Positions 1-8,107 of a stretch of 64,000 bases of DNA are shown here, in pieces. Under the pieces are notes generated by a model. That model had not been told where the DNA came from and ran no database searches. It saw nothing but the letters and a program-made list of their open reading frames with translations. The DNA comes from Rhodospirillales bacterium (lineage in GTDB: Bacteria; Pseudomonadota; Alphaproteobacteria; Rhodospirillales; Shumkoniaceae), in NCBI GenBank assembly GCA_018432935.1, contig JAHDSF010000005.1, positions 62,001 to 126,000 of the forward strand. The letters are read 5' to 3'. The position numbers and the translations under genes are program-made. The first letter of the stretch is position 1. Every line of letters starts with the position of its first letter.

Positions 1-3000
1 AGCCGCTCCGCCTCGATCCCGAAGCGCGCCCGCACCTCGGGCGAGACCGCCACCGACTTCGCCTGCCGTTCGAGGATGGCGCCACCCTTCGACAGCTTGG
101 CGCGATCGTAATCGGCCCAACTCGACCGTTTGAGATGGAACAGCCGTTGCCGCTCCTCGAAGCTGATGGCCGGATCGGGATCGGGGTCGAGGAAGATGTG
201 ACGATGGTCGAAGGCGGCCAGCAGCCTGATGTGCTGGGACAACAGCATGGCGTTGCCGAACACGTCCCCCGACATGTCGCCGACCCCGACCACGTTGAAG
301 TCCTGGGACTGGATGTCGACGCCCAGCTCGCGGAAGTGGCGCTTGACCGCTTCCCAGGCGCCGCGCGAGGTGATGCCCATCTCCTTGTGGTCGTAGCCCT
401 GGCTGCCGCCGGAGGCAAAGGCGTCGCCCAGCCAGAAGCCGCGCTCCAGCGACAACGCGTTGGCGATGTCCGAAAACGTCGCGGTGCCCTTGTCGGCCGC
501 CACCACCATGTAGGGGTCGTCGCCGTCGTGGCGCACCACGTCCGTCGGCGGCACCACCGCCCCCGCCTTCAGATTGTCGGTGACGTCGAGCAGGCCGCAG
601 ACGAGGGTCTTGTAGCATTCGATCGCCTCGGCCACGAGCGCCTCGCGGTCGGCGCCGGGCATCGGCCGCTTTAACACGAAGCCGCCCTTGGCCCCGGTCG
701 GCACGATGACGACGTTCTTGACCACCTGCGCCTTCATCAGCCCCAGGATCTCGGTGCGGAAGTCCTCGCGGCGATCCGACCAGCGGATGCCGCCGCGCGC
801 CACCTTGCCGCCGCGCAGGTGGATGCACTCGGTGCGCGGGCTGTAGACGAACACCTCCAGCAGCGGCCGCGGCAGGGGAAGCTCGTCGACCGCCCGGCTG
901 TCGATCTTGATCGACAGGTAGGGCTTGGGCTGGCCGCCCTCGCCGGGCTGGTAGTAGTTGGTGCGCAGGCTGGCTTCGATCAGGTTGATGAAGCGGCGAA
1001 GGATGCGGTCGTCGTCGGCGCTCGCCACCGTCTCCAGCCCTTCGGCCAGGCGGGAGCGGAGTTCGGCGGTGCGGGCTTTCGCCCCCTTCTGCCGGGCGGG
1101 ATCGAAACGAGCCTCGAAGAGCTCGACGATCAGGGCGGCAAGTCCCGGATTGGCCGCCAGCGTGTTCTCCATGTACGCCTGCGAGAACGCGATGCCGGCC
1201 TGCCGCAGGTATTTGCAGGCGGCGCGCAGGATCACGACCTGGCGCCACGTCAGGCCCGCCTTGAGCACCAGGACGTTGAAACCGTCGCTTTCCACCTCGC
1301 CCCGCCAGATGCGGATGAAGGCGTCCTGGAAGTTCTGGCGCACCGCGCCGAGGTCGATCGCGCTGCCGTCCTTGGTCTCGAGCCCGAAGTCATGGATCAT
1401 CACCAAGCGCCCGTCGGGCCGCACGTTGTAGGGGATCTCGTTGTGGACGATGAGCCCCATGTGCTCGAGCATCGGCAGCACGTGCGAAAGCGGAATCTGG
1501 CTGTCGGGGTGATAGACCTTGAAACGCATCTGGTGGTCGGCCGCCTCGATCGGGCGGTACAGGCTCATGCCCAGAATGCCGGTGGCGAGCGCCGCCTCGA
1601 GCTTGGCGACGTCGGCGAGCGCGGCGTCGGCCGCGAAGTGCTCGCGATAGTTCGACGGGAAGGCCTCGCCGTAGCGCCGGTAAAGCGTCAGGCCTTCCTC
1701 CTCGCCGCGCTCGGCCACCAGGGCGTCAAGCAGCCGGTCGGCCCACGAACGCGCTGCCTCGACAATCGCGCGCTCGATCTCGGCGGGGTCGTAGGGCGGC
1801 AGGTCGCGCGGTGTGGTGCGGATGAAGGTGTGCAGCCGGGCCAGCGGGCTCTCCGAGACATGGATGTAGTACGCCGTGGTCTCGCCGTTGAAGGCCCGCA
1901 TCAGAATGTCGTGGACGCGCAGGCGCAGATCGGTCGAGAAGCGGTCGCGCGGGACGTAGACCAGGCACGACATGAAGCGGTCCATGTCGTCGCGGCGCAT
2001 GAACACCGCCACCCGCGGCCTTTCCTGCAGGGCGAGCACGCCGAGGCTGGTGCGGAACAGGTGCTCTTCGGTGACCTGGAAGAGTTCGTCGCGCGGGAAC
2101 GTCTCGAGAATATTGCGGAGCGCATTGCTGTCGTGGGTGTTCTCCGGGAACCCGGCGCGCTCGATGACGCGGGCGATCTTGCGCCGCAGGAGCGGGATGC
2201 CGAACGGATTGCCGTTGTAAGCCGATGACGAGAACAGGCCGACGAAGACGTGCATTCCGGTGACTGCGCCACCCTTGCCGAAGCGCTTGACCAGGATGGC
2301 GTCGAGATGGACCGAGCGGCGGACCGTCGATCGGGTATCGGATTTGGTCACCGTCAGCGGCGTCGGAGAAGCGACGAAGGCACGGACTTCGGGCGTCGAC
2401 TGCTTGAGGTTGCGCAGTTCGCGGAAGACGACGAACCCCGAATCGCGCAGCAGTCCGCGACCGCTGTCGGCATCCATGGTGCTGGTGATGCGCTCCCCCG
2501 ATCCGCCAACCACATAGCTGCGGTAGCCGAGCAGGGTGAAGTTGTTGTCGTAGACCCAGCGCAGGAACGCCTCGACCTCGTCCAGGTCCTCGCCCCCCAC
2601 GCCCTTCGGCAGCGCGCGAACCTCGTCGACCACGCTGGCGAGGCGGCTGCGCACCTCCGACCAGTCGGCCACCACGGCGCGCACGTCGGTGAGCACCGCC
2701 TCAAGCCGCCGCTCGATGTCCTTGAGCCGTCCCGGCGCCTGCGCGCTGACCCGCAGGTGCATGAACGATTCCGGCCCGTAGACCTCCTCGCCCTTGCCCT
2801 GGGCCGTGATGTCCTGGATGCGCCGCCCGCCATCACGCTTCACGTCGAACACGGGATGAACCAGGGTGTGGATCGAAACGTCCTGGCACTGCAGCTCGGC
2901 TGCCACCGAATCGACCAGGAACGGCATATCGTCGGTGACCACCTCGATCACCGTATGGTCGCACTGCCAGCCGTCCTCCTCGAGTTTCGGGTTGTAGGCC

Positions 3001-3233
3001 CGCACCTTGGCCTCGCGCAGCGGCCGCTCCTCGCCGAATTTCCAATGGGCGAGAGCAGCGCGGAACAGGGTCACCGGATCCTCGGCAGCGATGTCCTCGA
3101 CCGGCACCTTGGCATAGTAGTGGCGAAGGAACGCCTCGGCGCGCTCGCCGCGGCTTCCCGACAGGTGGGTCTTCGCCACCTTGACGGTCGCCGAGATGAG
3201 GTCGGTCCTGCCCTTGTCGTTTGTACGCTGCAT
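1..3233 (-). CDS. gdhB: NAD-specific glutamate dehydrogenase, large type (partial, C-terminus off the left edge)
   Basis: Catabolic NAD-dependent glutamate dehydrogenase, which deaminates glutamate to 2-oxoglutarate. The window holds the first 1077 codons; family members run to about 1600 residues, so the C-terminus lies beyond base 1. The N-terminal half has the regulatory region typical of the family. The catalytic core follows: VARGGIRWSDRREDFRTEI (about residues 805-825) and PTGAKGGFVLK (about 843-853) are the conserved glutamate/nucleotide-binding segments. The ATG at 3231-3233 begins MQRTNDK. The reading frame is open to the window edge with no stop, and the plus-strand ORFs over it are antisense shadows. 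Its 5' end faces away from the small plus-strand gene at 3372, so the 138-nt gap between them should hold two divergent promoters. Confidence 0.95.
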   Translation of the reverse strand, partial: MQRTNDKGRTDLISATVKVAKTHLSGSRGERAEAFLRHYYAKVPVEDIAAEDPVTLFRAALAHWKFGEERPLREAKVRAYNPKLEEDGWQCDHTVIEVVTDDMPFLVDSVAAELQCQDVSIHTLVHPVFDVKRDGGRRIQDITAQGKGEEVYGPESFMHLRVSAQAPGRLKDIERRLEAVLTDVRAVVADWSEVRSRLASVVDEVRALPKGVGGEDLDEVEAFLRWVYDNNFTLLGYRSYVVGGSGERITSTMDADSGRGLLRDSGFVVFRELRNLKQSTPEVRAFVASPTPLTVTKSDTRSTVRRSVHLDAILVKRFGKGGAVTGMHVFVGLFSSSAYNGNPFGIPLLRRKIARVIERAGFPENTHDSNALRNILETFPRDELFQVTEEHLFRTSLGVLALQERPRVAVFMRRDDMDRFMSCLVYVPRDRFSTDLRLRVHDILMRAFNGETTAYYIHVSESPLARLHTFIRTTPRDLPPYDPAEIERAIVEAARSWADRLLDALVAERGEEEGLTLYRRYGEAFPSNYREHFAADAALADVAKLEAALATGILGMSLYRPIEAADHQMRFKVYHPDSQIPLSHVLPMLEHMGLIVHNEIPYNVRPDGRLVMIHDFGLETKDGSAIDLGAVRQNFQDAFIRIWRGEVESDGFNVLVLKAGLTWRQVVILRAACKYLRQAGIAFSQAYMENTLAANPGLAALIVELFEARFDPARQKGAKARTAELRSRLAEGLETVASADDDRILRRFINLIEASLRTNYYQPGEGGQPKPYLSIKIDSRAVDELPLPRPLLEVFVYSPRTECIHLRGGKVARGGIRWSDRREDFRTEILGLMKAQVVKNVVIVPTGAKGGFVLKRPMPGADREALVAEAIECYKTLVCGLLDVTDNLKAGAVVPPTDVVRHDGDDPYMVVAADKGTATFSDIANALSLERGFWLGDAFASGGSQGYDHKEMGITSRGAWEAVKRHFRELGVDIQSQDFNVVGVGDMSGDVFGNAMLLSQHIRLLAAFDHRHIFLDPDPDPAISFEERQRLFHLKRSSWADYDRAKLSKGGAILERQAKSVAVSPEVRARFGIEAER

Positions 3234-3371
3234 TGACGGTCTCCCGAGCGTTGCGAGGACCCTGAGAGGCTACGCCAACCGTCGGGGAATACAAGATGCC
3301 GCTTACGTTTGCCGCGATATGCCCCTATATTGCGGGGTGATGCGTCGAATGATTTAGACGGAGGCTTGGCG

Positions 3372-3776
3372 ATGGTGGGGGGACCGGACGCCGCGGCCTT
3401 CCCGGAGGCTGCCTTTTCCGATGCTGTGGATCCGGCGGCACGGCCGCAAGCCGTGTGGTTCTTCTCGCGCCTGCCGCCGGACGTTGCCGCCAGCCTGAGC
3501 GAGGAACAGAAACGGGCGATCGCCGAGACCCTCGGGACCGGCTGGTCCGATCCTCCGATCAACATCCGGTTCACCCTGCCGTTCCCCGGCCAGCGGTTCT
3601 ACATGACCGTGCTGGCCGGCGAGGAGAAGCGCAGTCGGGCGAGACGGAAGACCGACCGCGCCCGCTATCCCCTGCGCACGCTCGGCAATGTCTTCTTCTT
3701 TCTCGGCTTGGCGACGGTCTTCTACACCGTGATGATGGTCCTGCTCGCCATCCAGGCCGCGATCATCGAGTGTTGA
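3372..3776 (+). CDS. Small single-TM hypothetical protein
   Basis: Encodes 134 residues that I do not recognise as a named family. The first 100 residues are soluble and contain a conserved-looking stretch WFFSRLPPDVAASLSEEQK. A basic segment (EEKRSRARRKTDRARYP) then leads into one hydrophobic helix near the C-terminus (about residues 107-130, NVFFFLGLATVFYTVMM). This suggests a C-tail-anchored inner-membrane protein with its bulk in the cytoplasm. The start is placed at the ATG at 3372 because a GGAGG motif (3360-3364) sits 7 nt before it; the frame stays open further upstream to 3309 but without a ribosome site. It is divergent from the glutamate dehydrogenase gene and followed by a minus-strand tRNA. 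Confidence 0.7.
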   Translation: MVGGPDAAAFPEAAFSDAVDPAARPQAVWFFSRLPPDVAASLSEEQKRAIAETLGTGWSDPPINIRFTLPFPGQRFYMTVLAGEEKRSRARRKTDRARYPLRTLGNVFFFLGLATVFYTVMMVLLAIQAAIIEC

Positions 3777-3804
3777 GGCCGCCGTTCCGGACGGACGGAC
3801 AAAG

Positions 3805-3829
3805 AAAAAGCGCCCACTAAGGAGCGCCT
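3805..3829 (-). terminator. Rho-independent terminator of tRNA-Ala
   Basis: Read on the minus strand, an 8-bp stem (AGGCGCTC pairing with GGGCGCTT, including G-U pairs) encloses a six-base loop and is followed directly by five T residues. It lies 13 nt beyond the CCA end of the tRNA, where its terminator is expected. Because the stem is mostly GC it could also act on transcripts arriving from the plus-strand gene that ends at 3776, though the T run is only on the tRNA side. Confidence 0.6.
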
Positions 3830-3842
3830 CCTGCAGAAAGAA

Positions 3843-3918
<76 letters not shown>

Positions 3919-3921
3919 ACA

Positions 3922-3948
3922 CGCCGGCCCGGATGCGCCGGGCCGGCG
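3922..3948. repeat. Perfect 11-bp inverted repeat in the tRNA leader
   Basis: CGCCGGCCCGG (3922-3932) and CCGGGCCGGCG (3938-3948) are exact reverse complements separated by 5 nt. The element fills the space between the predicted -10 box and the mature 5' end of tRNA-Ala, so it would overlap the transcription start and the 5' leader that RNase P removes. It could be a leader hairpin or a protein-binding palindrome; nothing in the sequence decides which. Confidence 0.6.
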
Positions 3949-3949
3949 G

Positions 3950-3978
3950 ATAATGTGTTCGCCGCCCCCGCATGTCAA
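3950..3978 (-). promoter_or_regulatory. Sigma-70-type promoter of tRNA-Ala
   Basis: On the minus strand, a perfect -35 hexamer TTGACA (3973-3978) is followed after exactly 17 nt by CATTAT (3950-3955, four of six matches to TATAAT). This predicts transcription starting about 25 nt upstream of the mature tRNA 5' end. Confidence 0.65.
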
Positions 3979-4056
3979 GTGCCCTGAGGGCTGGATCATG
4001 GCCGGCTGGGCTCCGGCGGATTTCGTCGGCGGCGGCGCCTCTCTCGCCGGGGCCGC

Positions 4057-4085
4057 TTGCACGCAGGGCGCGTCGTCGCTAGGTT
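4057..4085 (+). promoter_or_regulatory. Possible promoter of the yggT-DUF167-folD operon
   Basis: TTGCAC (4057-4062) and TAGGTT (4080-4085) are separated by 17 nt and lie about 40 nt upstream of the yggT start. The matches to the vegetative consensus are moderate, so this is a position-based prediction. The rest of the 3979-4122 interval shows no coding signal. Confidence 0.35.
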
Positions 4086-4122
4086 AGCGCACGACGTCAA
4101 CCAACCCGCATAGGCATCCCAG

Positions 4123-4422
4123 ATGGACGTGATCCTCGGGCCGGTCCTCAACTTGGTGATCACCGTGATCGACCTCTACATGTGGGTCGTCATCATTGCG
4201 GTCATCATGAGCTGGCTGACGCAGTTCAACGTCGTCAATATGAGCAACCGATTCGTGTACACGGTGATGTCGATCCTGTATCGCCTGACCGAGCCGGTGC
4301 TGATGCCGATCCGCAGGATCCTTCCCAACCTGGGGGGCCTGGATCTCTCGCCACTGGTGCTGATCCTGGGTCTGGTCTTCCTCAAGGAGGTCCTGATCCG
4401 GCTGGCCATCCGGTTTGTCTGA
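4123..4422 (+). CDS. yggT: YggT family integral membrane protein
   Basis: A 99-residue protein with two hydrophobic segments (about residues 4-35 and 72-95) around a polar loop that carries the YggT signature: YRLTEPVLMPIRRILPNLGG, followed by LDLSPLVLI. Length and layout match the family, which has been linked to osmotic tolerance and cell-envelope or cell-division functions; the exact role is not settled. It is the first gene of a three-gene run in which each gene overlaps the next by 8 nt, so the three are probably co-transcribed and translationally coupled. Confidence 0.93.
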   Translation: MDVILGPVLNLVITVIDLYMWVVIIAVIMSWLTQFNVVNMSNRFVYTVMSILYRLTEPVLMPIRRILPNLGGLDLSPLVLILGLVFLKEVLIRLAIRFV

Positions 4423-4750
4423 GCGGCCGTCTCCCTTCCGCACCTCTGCCGGTGGCGTTCTGGTTCGCATCAAGGTGACGCCGAAGGCCTCGCGCGAGCG
4501 CGTCGAAGGCCTGCAGGCCGATGCCGACGGCGCCTTCTGGCTCAAGGCTGCGGTCACCGCCGCCCCCGAAAGCGGCAAGGCGAACGCCGCCGTGCTCAAG
4601 CTGCTGGCCCGCGAATGGGGGGTAGCGAAGTCGACCCTTTCGGTGGTAAGCGGAGCCACCGACCGCCGCAAGACGGTGCTGGTCGAAGGCGATGCGGCAC
4701 TGCTCCTGGCCGCTCTCGAAATCTGGCTGAAAGGACGTTCCGATGGCTGA
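4415..4750 (+). CDS. DUF167 (YggU-type) protein
   Basis: Encodes 111 residues of the DUF167 family, small alpha/beta proteins of unknown function. The hallmark segment is present: [15 protein letters not shown] near residue 18, then [14 protein letters not shown] near residue 52 and the basic stretch [13 protein letters not shown] near residue 80. The start is the TTG at 4415, which overlaps the yggT stop by 8 nt; no in-frame ATG or GTG lies upstream of the conserved domain, so the rare start seems required. It precedes folD, with which it overlaps 8 nt. This neighbourhood is common in alphaproteobacteria. Confidence 0.9.
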   Translation: MSERPSPFRTSAGGVLVRIKVTPKASRERVEGLQADADGAFWLKAAVTAAPESGKANAAVLKLLAREWGVAKSTLSVVSGATDRRKTVLVEGDAALLLAALEIWLKGRSDG

Positions 4751-5639
4751 GGCGACCGTGATCGACGGCAAAGCAGTAGCCGCCGAACTGCGCGCCCGCG
4801 TCGCTGCCGAGACCGCTCTGCTGAAGGAGCGACATGGCGTCACCCCGGGCCTGGCGGTGGTGCTGGTCGGCGACGATCCGGCCAGCCGCGTCTACGTCGC
4901 CAACAAGGCCAAGCAGACGGTCGAGGCCGGCATGGCCTCGTTCGAGCACCGGCTTTCCGCCGCGACCCCGCAAGATGAGTTGATCGCCCTGGTGCGGCAG
5001 TTCAACGCCGACCCGACGGTCGACGGCATCCTGGTCCAGCTGCCGCTGCCCGGTCCGCTCGACGAGGCGGCGGTGATCGCCACCATCGATCCTGACAAGG
5101 ACGTCGACGGGCTGCACGTGATCTCGACCGGACGGCTGTGGTCGGGTGAGGAAGGGCTGGCGCCGTGCACGCCGGTCGGCTGCCTGATCCTGCTCAAGCG
5201 GACGCTCGGCGAGCTGAAGGGCAAGCGGGCGCTGGTGCTGGGCCGCTCGCGACTGGTCGGCAAGCCGCTGGCGGCGCTGCTGCTGGGCGAGCACTGCACG
5301 GTGACGATGGCCCACTCGCGCACCGCCGACCTCGCCGAGGAATGCCGCCGCGCCGAGATCCTGGTCGCAGCGGTAGGCAAGGCGCGCATGGTCAAGGGCG
5401 ACTGGATCCGCCCCGGGGCCACGGTGATCGATGTCGGCATCAACCGGGTCCCGGCGCCCGAGTTGGGCGAAGGCAAGACCCGCCTGGTGGGGGACGTCGA
5501 CTACGAGTCGGCGGTCAAGGTTGCGGGCGCCATTACGCCGGTCCCGGGCGGGGTCGGCCCGATGACCATCGCCTGCCTTCTCCGCAACACCCTGATCGCC
5601 GCCTGCCGCCGCCGCGCCCTGCCGGAACCGGCGATATAG
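4743..5639 (+). CDS. folD: Bifunctional methylenetetrahydrofolate dehydrogenase / methenyltetrahydrofolate cyclohydrolase
   Basis: Cytoplasmic one-carbon enzyme that converts 5,10-methylene-THF to 10-formyl-THF via methenyl-THF, using NADP. All family signatures are in place over 298 residues: [16 protein letters not shown] near residue 43 with the catalytic Tyr and Lys, [14 protein letters not shown] near residue 95, KDVDGLH near residue 120, the NADP-binding [13 protein letters not shown] near residue 163, and [14 protein letters not shown] near the C-terminus. The ATG at 4743 overlaps the DUF167 stop (ATGGCTGA). It converges on the polysaccharide locus, whose last minus-strand gene ends 30 nt downstream. 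Confidence 0.97.
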   Translation: MAEATVIDGKAVAAELRARVAAETALLKERHGVTPGLAVVLVGDDPASRVYVANKAKQTVEAGMASFEHRLSAATPQDELIALVRQFNADPTVDGILVQLPLPGPLDEAAVIATIDPDKDVDGLHVISTGRLWSGEEGLAPCTPVGCLILLKRTLGELKGKRALVLGRSRLVGKPLAALLLGEHCTVTMAHSRTADLAEECRRAEILVAAVGKARMVKGDWIRPGATVIDVGINRVPAPELGEGKTRLVGDVDYESAVKVAGAITPVPGGVGPMTIACLLRNTLIAACRRRALPEPAI

Positions 5640-5657
5640 GCGGCGACGAGGGTTCCG

Positions 5658-5686
5658 CCGGCCGCCCGCTCATTGCCGGCGGCCGG
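5658..5686. terminator. GC-rich hairpin between convergent genes
   Basis: CCGGCCGCC (5658-5666) and GGCGGCCGG (5678-5686) form a perfect 9-bp stem with an 11-nt loop. It lies where the folD transcript and the minus-strand polysaccharide operon converge, overlapping the stop codon of the FkbM gene. There is no T run on either side, so if it terminates transcription it is not a classical intrinsic terminator; it may instead protect RNA 3' ends. Confidence 0.45.
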
Positions 5687-6644
5687 ATGGCATCGCGCCG
5701 GAAAGGTTCCGGAGCGAGCGTGCGAAAGTCCACAGACGCCGAAGGTGGGTCTTCGCGGCTTCGAGCCACGCGTGCCGCCCGAACACCCGGGACGCCTCGC
5801 CGATGACCGTCTCGGCGTCGATGCCGCAAGGTCCGAGCAGGCGCAGCGCGTGGTCGAAGAAGCCGTAGGCCGCCGCCAGCCCGGCCGCCTTCAGCCGTTG
5901 CTCGTCGCCTTCGAGGGCTTCGGGCGAGCGGAAGTAGAGGTAGTCGCCCTGGGCGAGCTGGCCGCGACTGTAGGGCACGCGTCCGCAATCAGCGTGGGGA
6001 TGCACGACGTCGCTCTCGCTGCGCCAGTGAACCGGCGTCAGAAGATCCATCAGCTGGAATCCGCGCGCCCGGAAGAACGCGTCGATGTCCGCCGCCAGCG
6101 GCTGGCCCTTGCGAAACGGCAGGAACGAGACCTCGACCTTGACGGCGAGCAGCGAGGCCACCGCCTGCGGCGCCGCTTCGAGAATCTCGAGCTCGGCCCC
6201 CTCCACGTCGAGCTTGAGATAACTCGGTCCCGACAGCCCGGCCCCCTGCAGCGCTTGATCGAGCGTCTCGGTTTCGACCGGCTCTCGCCGCTCGACCTCG
6301 AAGAACTGCGGCTTCTTGAAGACAGAGCCGAAGGAGATATCGTGCTCCAGCAGGGAGGCGGAGCCCCCGTACCGCGGCACCGAGAGAACGCGCTGCCCCC
6401 GCGAGCCCGCGATCGCCGAACGGAGATAGCGGAGAGATCGCCAGGGTGCGCTGCCCGACGTCGCAAGGGCGCCAAAGGCTTCCGGGTCGGGCTCGACGCC
6501 AACGGCATCGACGGCAAAGGCGATCGGCAGCAGATCCGACTCGAACCCTCCCCGCGCGCCGATGTCGATGCAGAGCAGCGGACAATCCCGCAAGAGCCTT
6601 CCGAACTCGGTATTCTTCAGCAGATCGGTTTGACGGAAGATCAT
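5670..6644 (-). CDS. FkbM family SAM-dependent methyltransferase
   Basis: A 324-residue O-methyltransferase-like protein. Residues 25-37 (CIDIGARGGFESD) form the SAM-binding motif I, EPDPEAF (51-57) contains the acidic residue that binds the ribose of SAM, and YLKLDVEGAELEILE (142-156) is the FkbM hallmark. The segment after residue 200 is longer than the core domain and may position the acceptor. FkbM enzymes commonly methylate sugar hydroxyls in surface glycans, which fits its place as the last gene of the minus-strand operon. The ATG at 6644 begins 4 nt after the end of a frameshifted small membrane-protein gene. Confidence 0.9.
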   Translation of the reverse strand: MIFRQTDLLKNTEFGRLLRDCPLLCIDIGARGGFESDLLPIAFAVDAVGVEPDPEAFGALATSGSAPWRSLRYLRSAIAGSRGQRVLSVPRYGGSASLLEHDISFGSVFKKPQFFEVERREPVETETLDQALQGAGLSGPSYLKLDVEGAELEILEAAPQAVASLLAVKVEVSFLPFRKGQPLAADIDAFFRARGFQLMDLLTPVHWRSESDVVHPHADCGRVPYSRGQLAQGDYLYFRSPEALEGDEQRLKAAGLAAAYGFFDHALRLLGPCGIDAETVIGEASRVFGRHAWLEAAKTHLRRLWTFARSLRNLSGAMPSGRRQ

Positions 6645-6648
6645 GGCG

Positions 6649-6893
6649 CTATCGCGGGGTCACATGTCCAGCCATTGGTACGCGCACCGACAAGGTTCCA
6701 ACGCCGCCCACCGCCACCGCCGCCACGAGGCCGAGCGTCGGCCGAAGCGAAACATGCGGCTCGACCTGCAGCCCGTGAAGCGCCAGCACACGGCGGCGGC
6801 AGCCAAAGACCCCATCCCGCTGCGAGAGCCATGTAGAAGGTCAGTCCGAGCACGAGATCGCTCCAGTCTTTGCGAACGCGCGGAAGGCTTCAT
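6649..6893 (-). pseudogene. Frameshifted gene for a small two-TM protein
   Basis: Between the stop of the upstream glycosyltransferase and the FkbM gene there is no intact long ORF. Even so, an ATG at 6893 overlaps the glycosyltransferase stop as ATGA, exactly as other genes here are coupled. Following the hydrophobic signal needs frame changes. The pieces read MKPSARSQ, then DWSDLVLGLTFYMALAAG, then GSLAAAAVCWRFTG, then LQVEPHVSLRPTLGLVAAVA and a hydrophobic tail ending at a TAG at 6649-6651, 4 nt before FkbM. This would be a roughly 80-residue protein with two transmembrane helices. The span is 245 nt, not a multiple of three, and at least three frame changes are needed. Decay or several sequencing indels would both explain it. 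The family is not recognised. Confidence 0.45.
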
Positions 6894-8107
6894 GGCGAGC
6901 GGGATTCGGATCGTCGACAGCGCGACGTGACAGCCTCGAACGGGGCATTCCCATCGGTTGACGCATTTCCGACCAACTGACAATACAACTGAACGGCGCG
7001 GTCGCCATAGTCGGACCAGTCGAAACCTGCGCGGACGCGGGCCAACGCCGCAGCGCCCATGCGGGCGCGGGCTTCGGGATCCTCGGCGAGGCCGGCCAGC
7101 CTGCAGGCAAGGTCTTCGGCATCGGCGGCCCGCACGGCCACGACTTCCTTCCCGTCGCGCCCGGCATCGAGCACGCCGCTTTCCTCGGTCGCCACCACCG
7201 GCAGGCCGGAGGCCATCGCCTGCAGCAGTACCAGGGCGAGCCCCTCCTCGATCGACGGCAGGCAGAAGAGATCGGCCGCACGGTACTCGGCGGAGAGAGC
7301 CGACCCGGGAACCGGCCCGCGGAGGACCACACGCTCGTGCGGCAGGCGGGCGAGCAGCGACGGCATCTCCGGATCCACCGGCCCGACGAGGTGAAGCTCC
7401 CAGTCCGGGGGAAGGCTTCGGAAAGCCTGCAGCAGCCAGGGCACCCCCTTCCGCACCCCGACCCTGCCGACGAAGAGCAGTCGTCTGCGCCGGGCCGAGC
7501 CCGCAGGGGCGGGACGTCCCGGCGTGAACGACGACAGGTCGACGCCGTAGGGATTGGCAAACACCTTGGCGCCATCGACGCCGCGGGCGATGAAAGTTCC
7601 GCGGGCAAACGAGGAGGACGTGCAGATCAGGTCGGCGGCATCGTACTCCGCTTCCTCCCGGGCGATCAGGCGGGGATCGGTTCCGTGCCAGGCCAGGCCC
7701 CATCTTGCGTGCGCCTCGCGGAGCACCTCGGTCTGGTGGGCGATGTGGGTCGAGCCGCGCTCGACGATGGTCTTCATGCCGCGGCGGCGGGCAGCCGACA
7801 GTGTCTCCAGGCAGGCACCGCTCCAGCCGACGAACACGTCCGCTTCGGGCAGGTGCCGGGCCGCGAACCGTGCAAACCTGCGCGCGACCCAGAGATCGCT
7901 CTGGCCGGGCAGGCGCAGGCGGGCATGGAGGCGGCGCCCCGCCTCCAGCCACGGCGCCGTGATCAGCGGCACCGACGGGGACAGGAACCGGCGAGCGGCG
8001 AAGGCGGGATAGGTCGTCACCAGGGCCGACAGCAGGCCGCGGCCGTGCAACTCGCGGGCGAGGTCGAAGCCATGGAAGCGGCCGTGAACCGACACCAGCA
8101 CCTTCAT
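6890..8107 (-). CDS. Glycosyltransferase family 4
   Basis: A 405-residue GT-B retaining glycosyltransferase. The N-terminal acceptor domain begins MKVLVSVHG. The C-terminal donor domain begins at LLFVGRVGVRKG (about 210-221) and includes the nucleotide-sugar motif SIEEGLALVLLQAMASGLPV (285-304), with the paired glutamates typical of GT4. ERGSTHIAHQ (116-125) lies where the acceptor-site loop is expected. It is coupled by 4-nt overlap to the glycosyltransferase upstream (8104-9318). Donor and acceptor cannot be read from sequence; a role in building the repeat unit of the surface glycan is inferred from context. Confidence 0.9.
   Translation of the reverse strand: MKVLVSVHGRFHGFDLARELHGRGLLSALVTTYPAFAARRFLSPSVPLITAPWLEAGRRLHARLRLPGQSDLWVARRFARFAARHLPEADVFVGWSGACLETLSAARRRGMKTIVERGSTHIAHQTEVLREAHARWGLAWHGTDPRLIAREEAEYDAADLICTSSSFARGTFIARGVDGAKVFANPYGVDLSSFTPGRPAPAGSARRRRLLFVGRVGVRKGVPWLLQAFRSLPPDWELHLVGPVDPEMPSLLARLPHERVVLRGPVPGSALSAEYRAADLFCLPSIEEGLALVLLQAMASGLPVVATEESGVLDAGRDGKEVVAVRAADAEDLACRLAGLAEDPEARARMGAAALARVRAGFDWSDYGDRAVQLYCQLVGNASTDGNAPFEAVTSRCRRSESRSP

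Noticed and set aside
819..2228. A 469-codon plus-strand ORF
   Set aside because: Antisense to glutamate dehydrogenase, whose conserved catalytic segments are in the minus frame.
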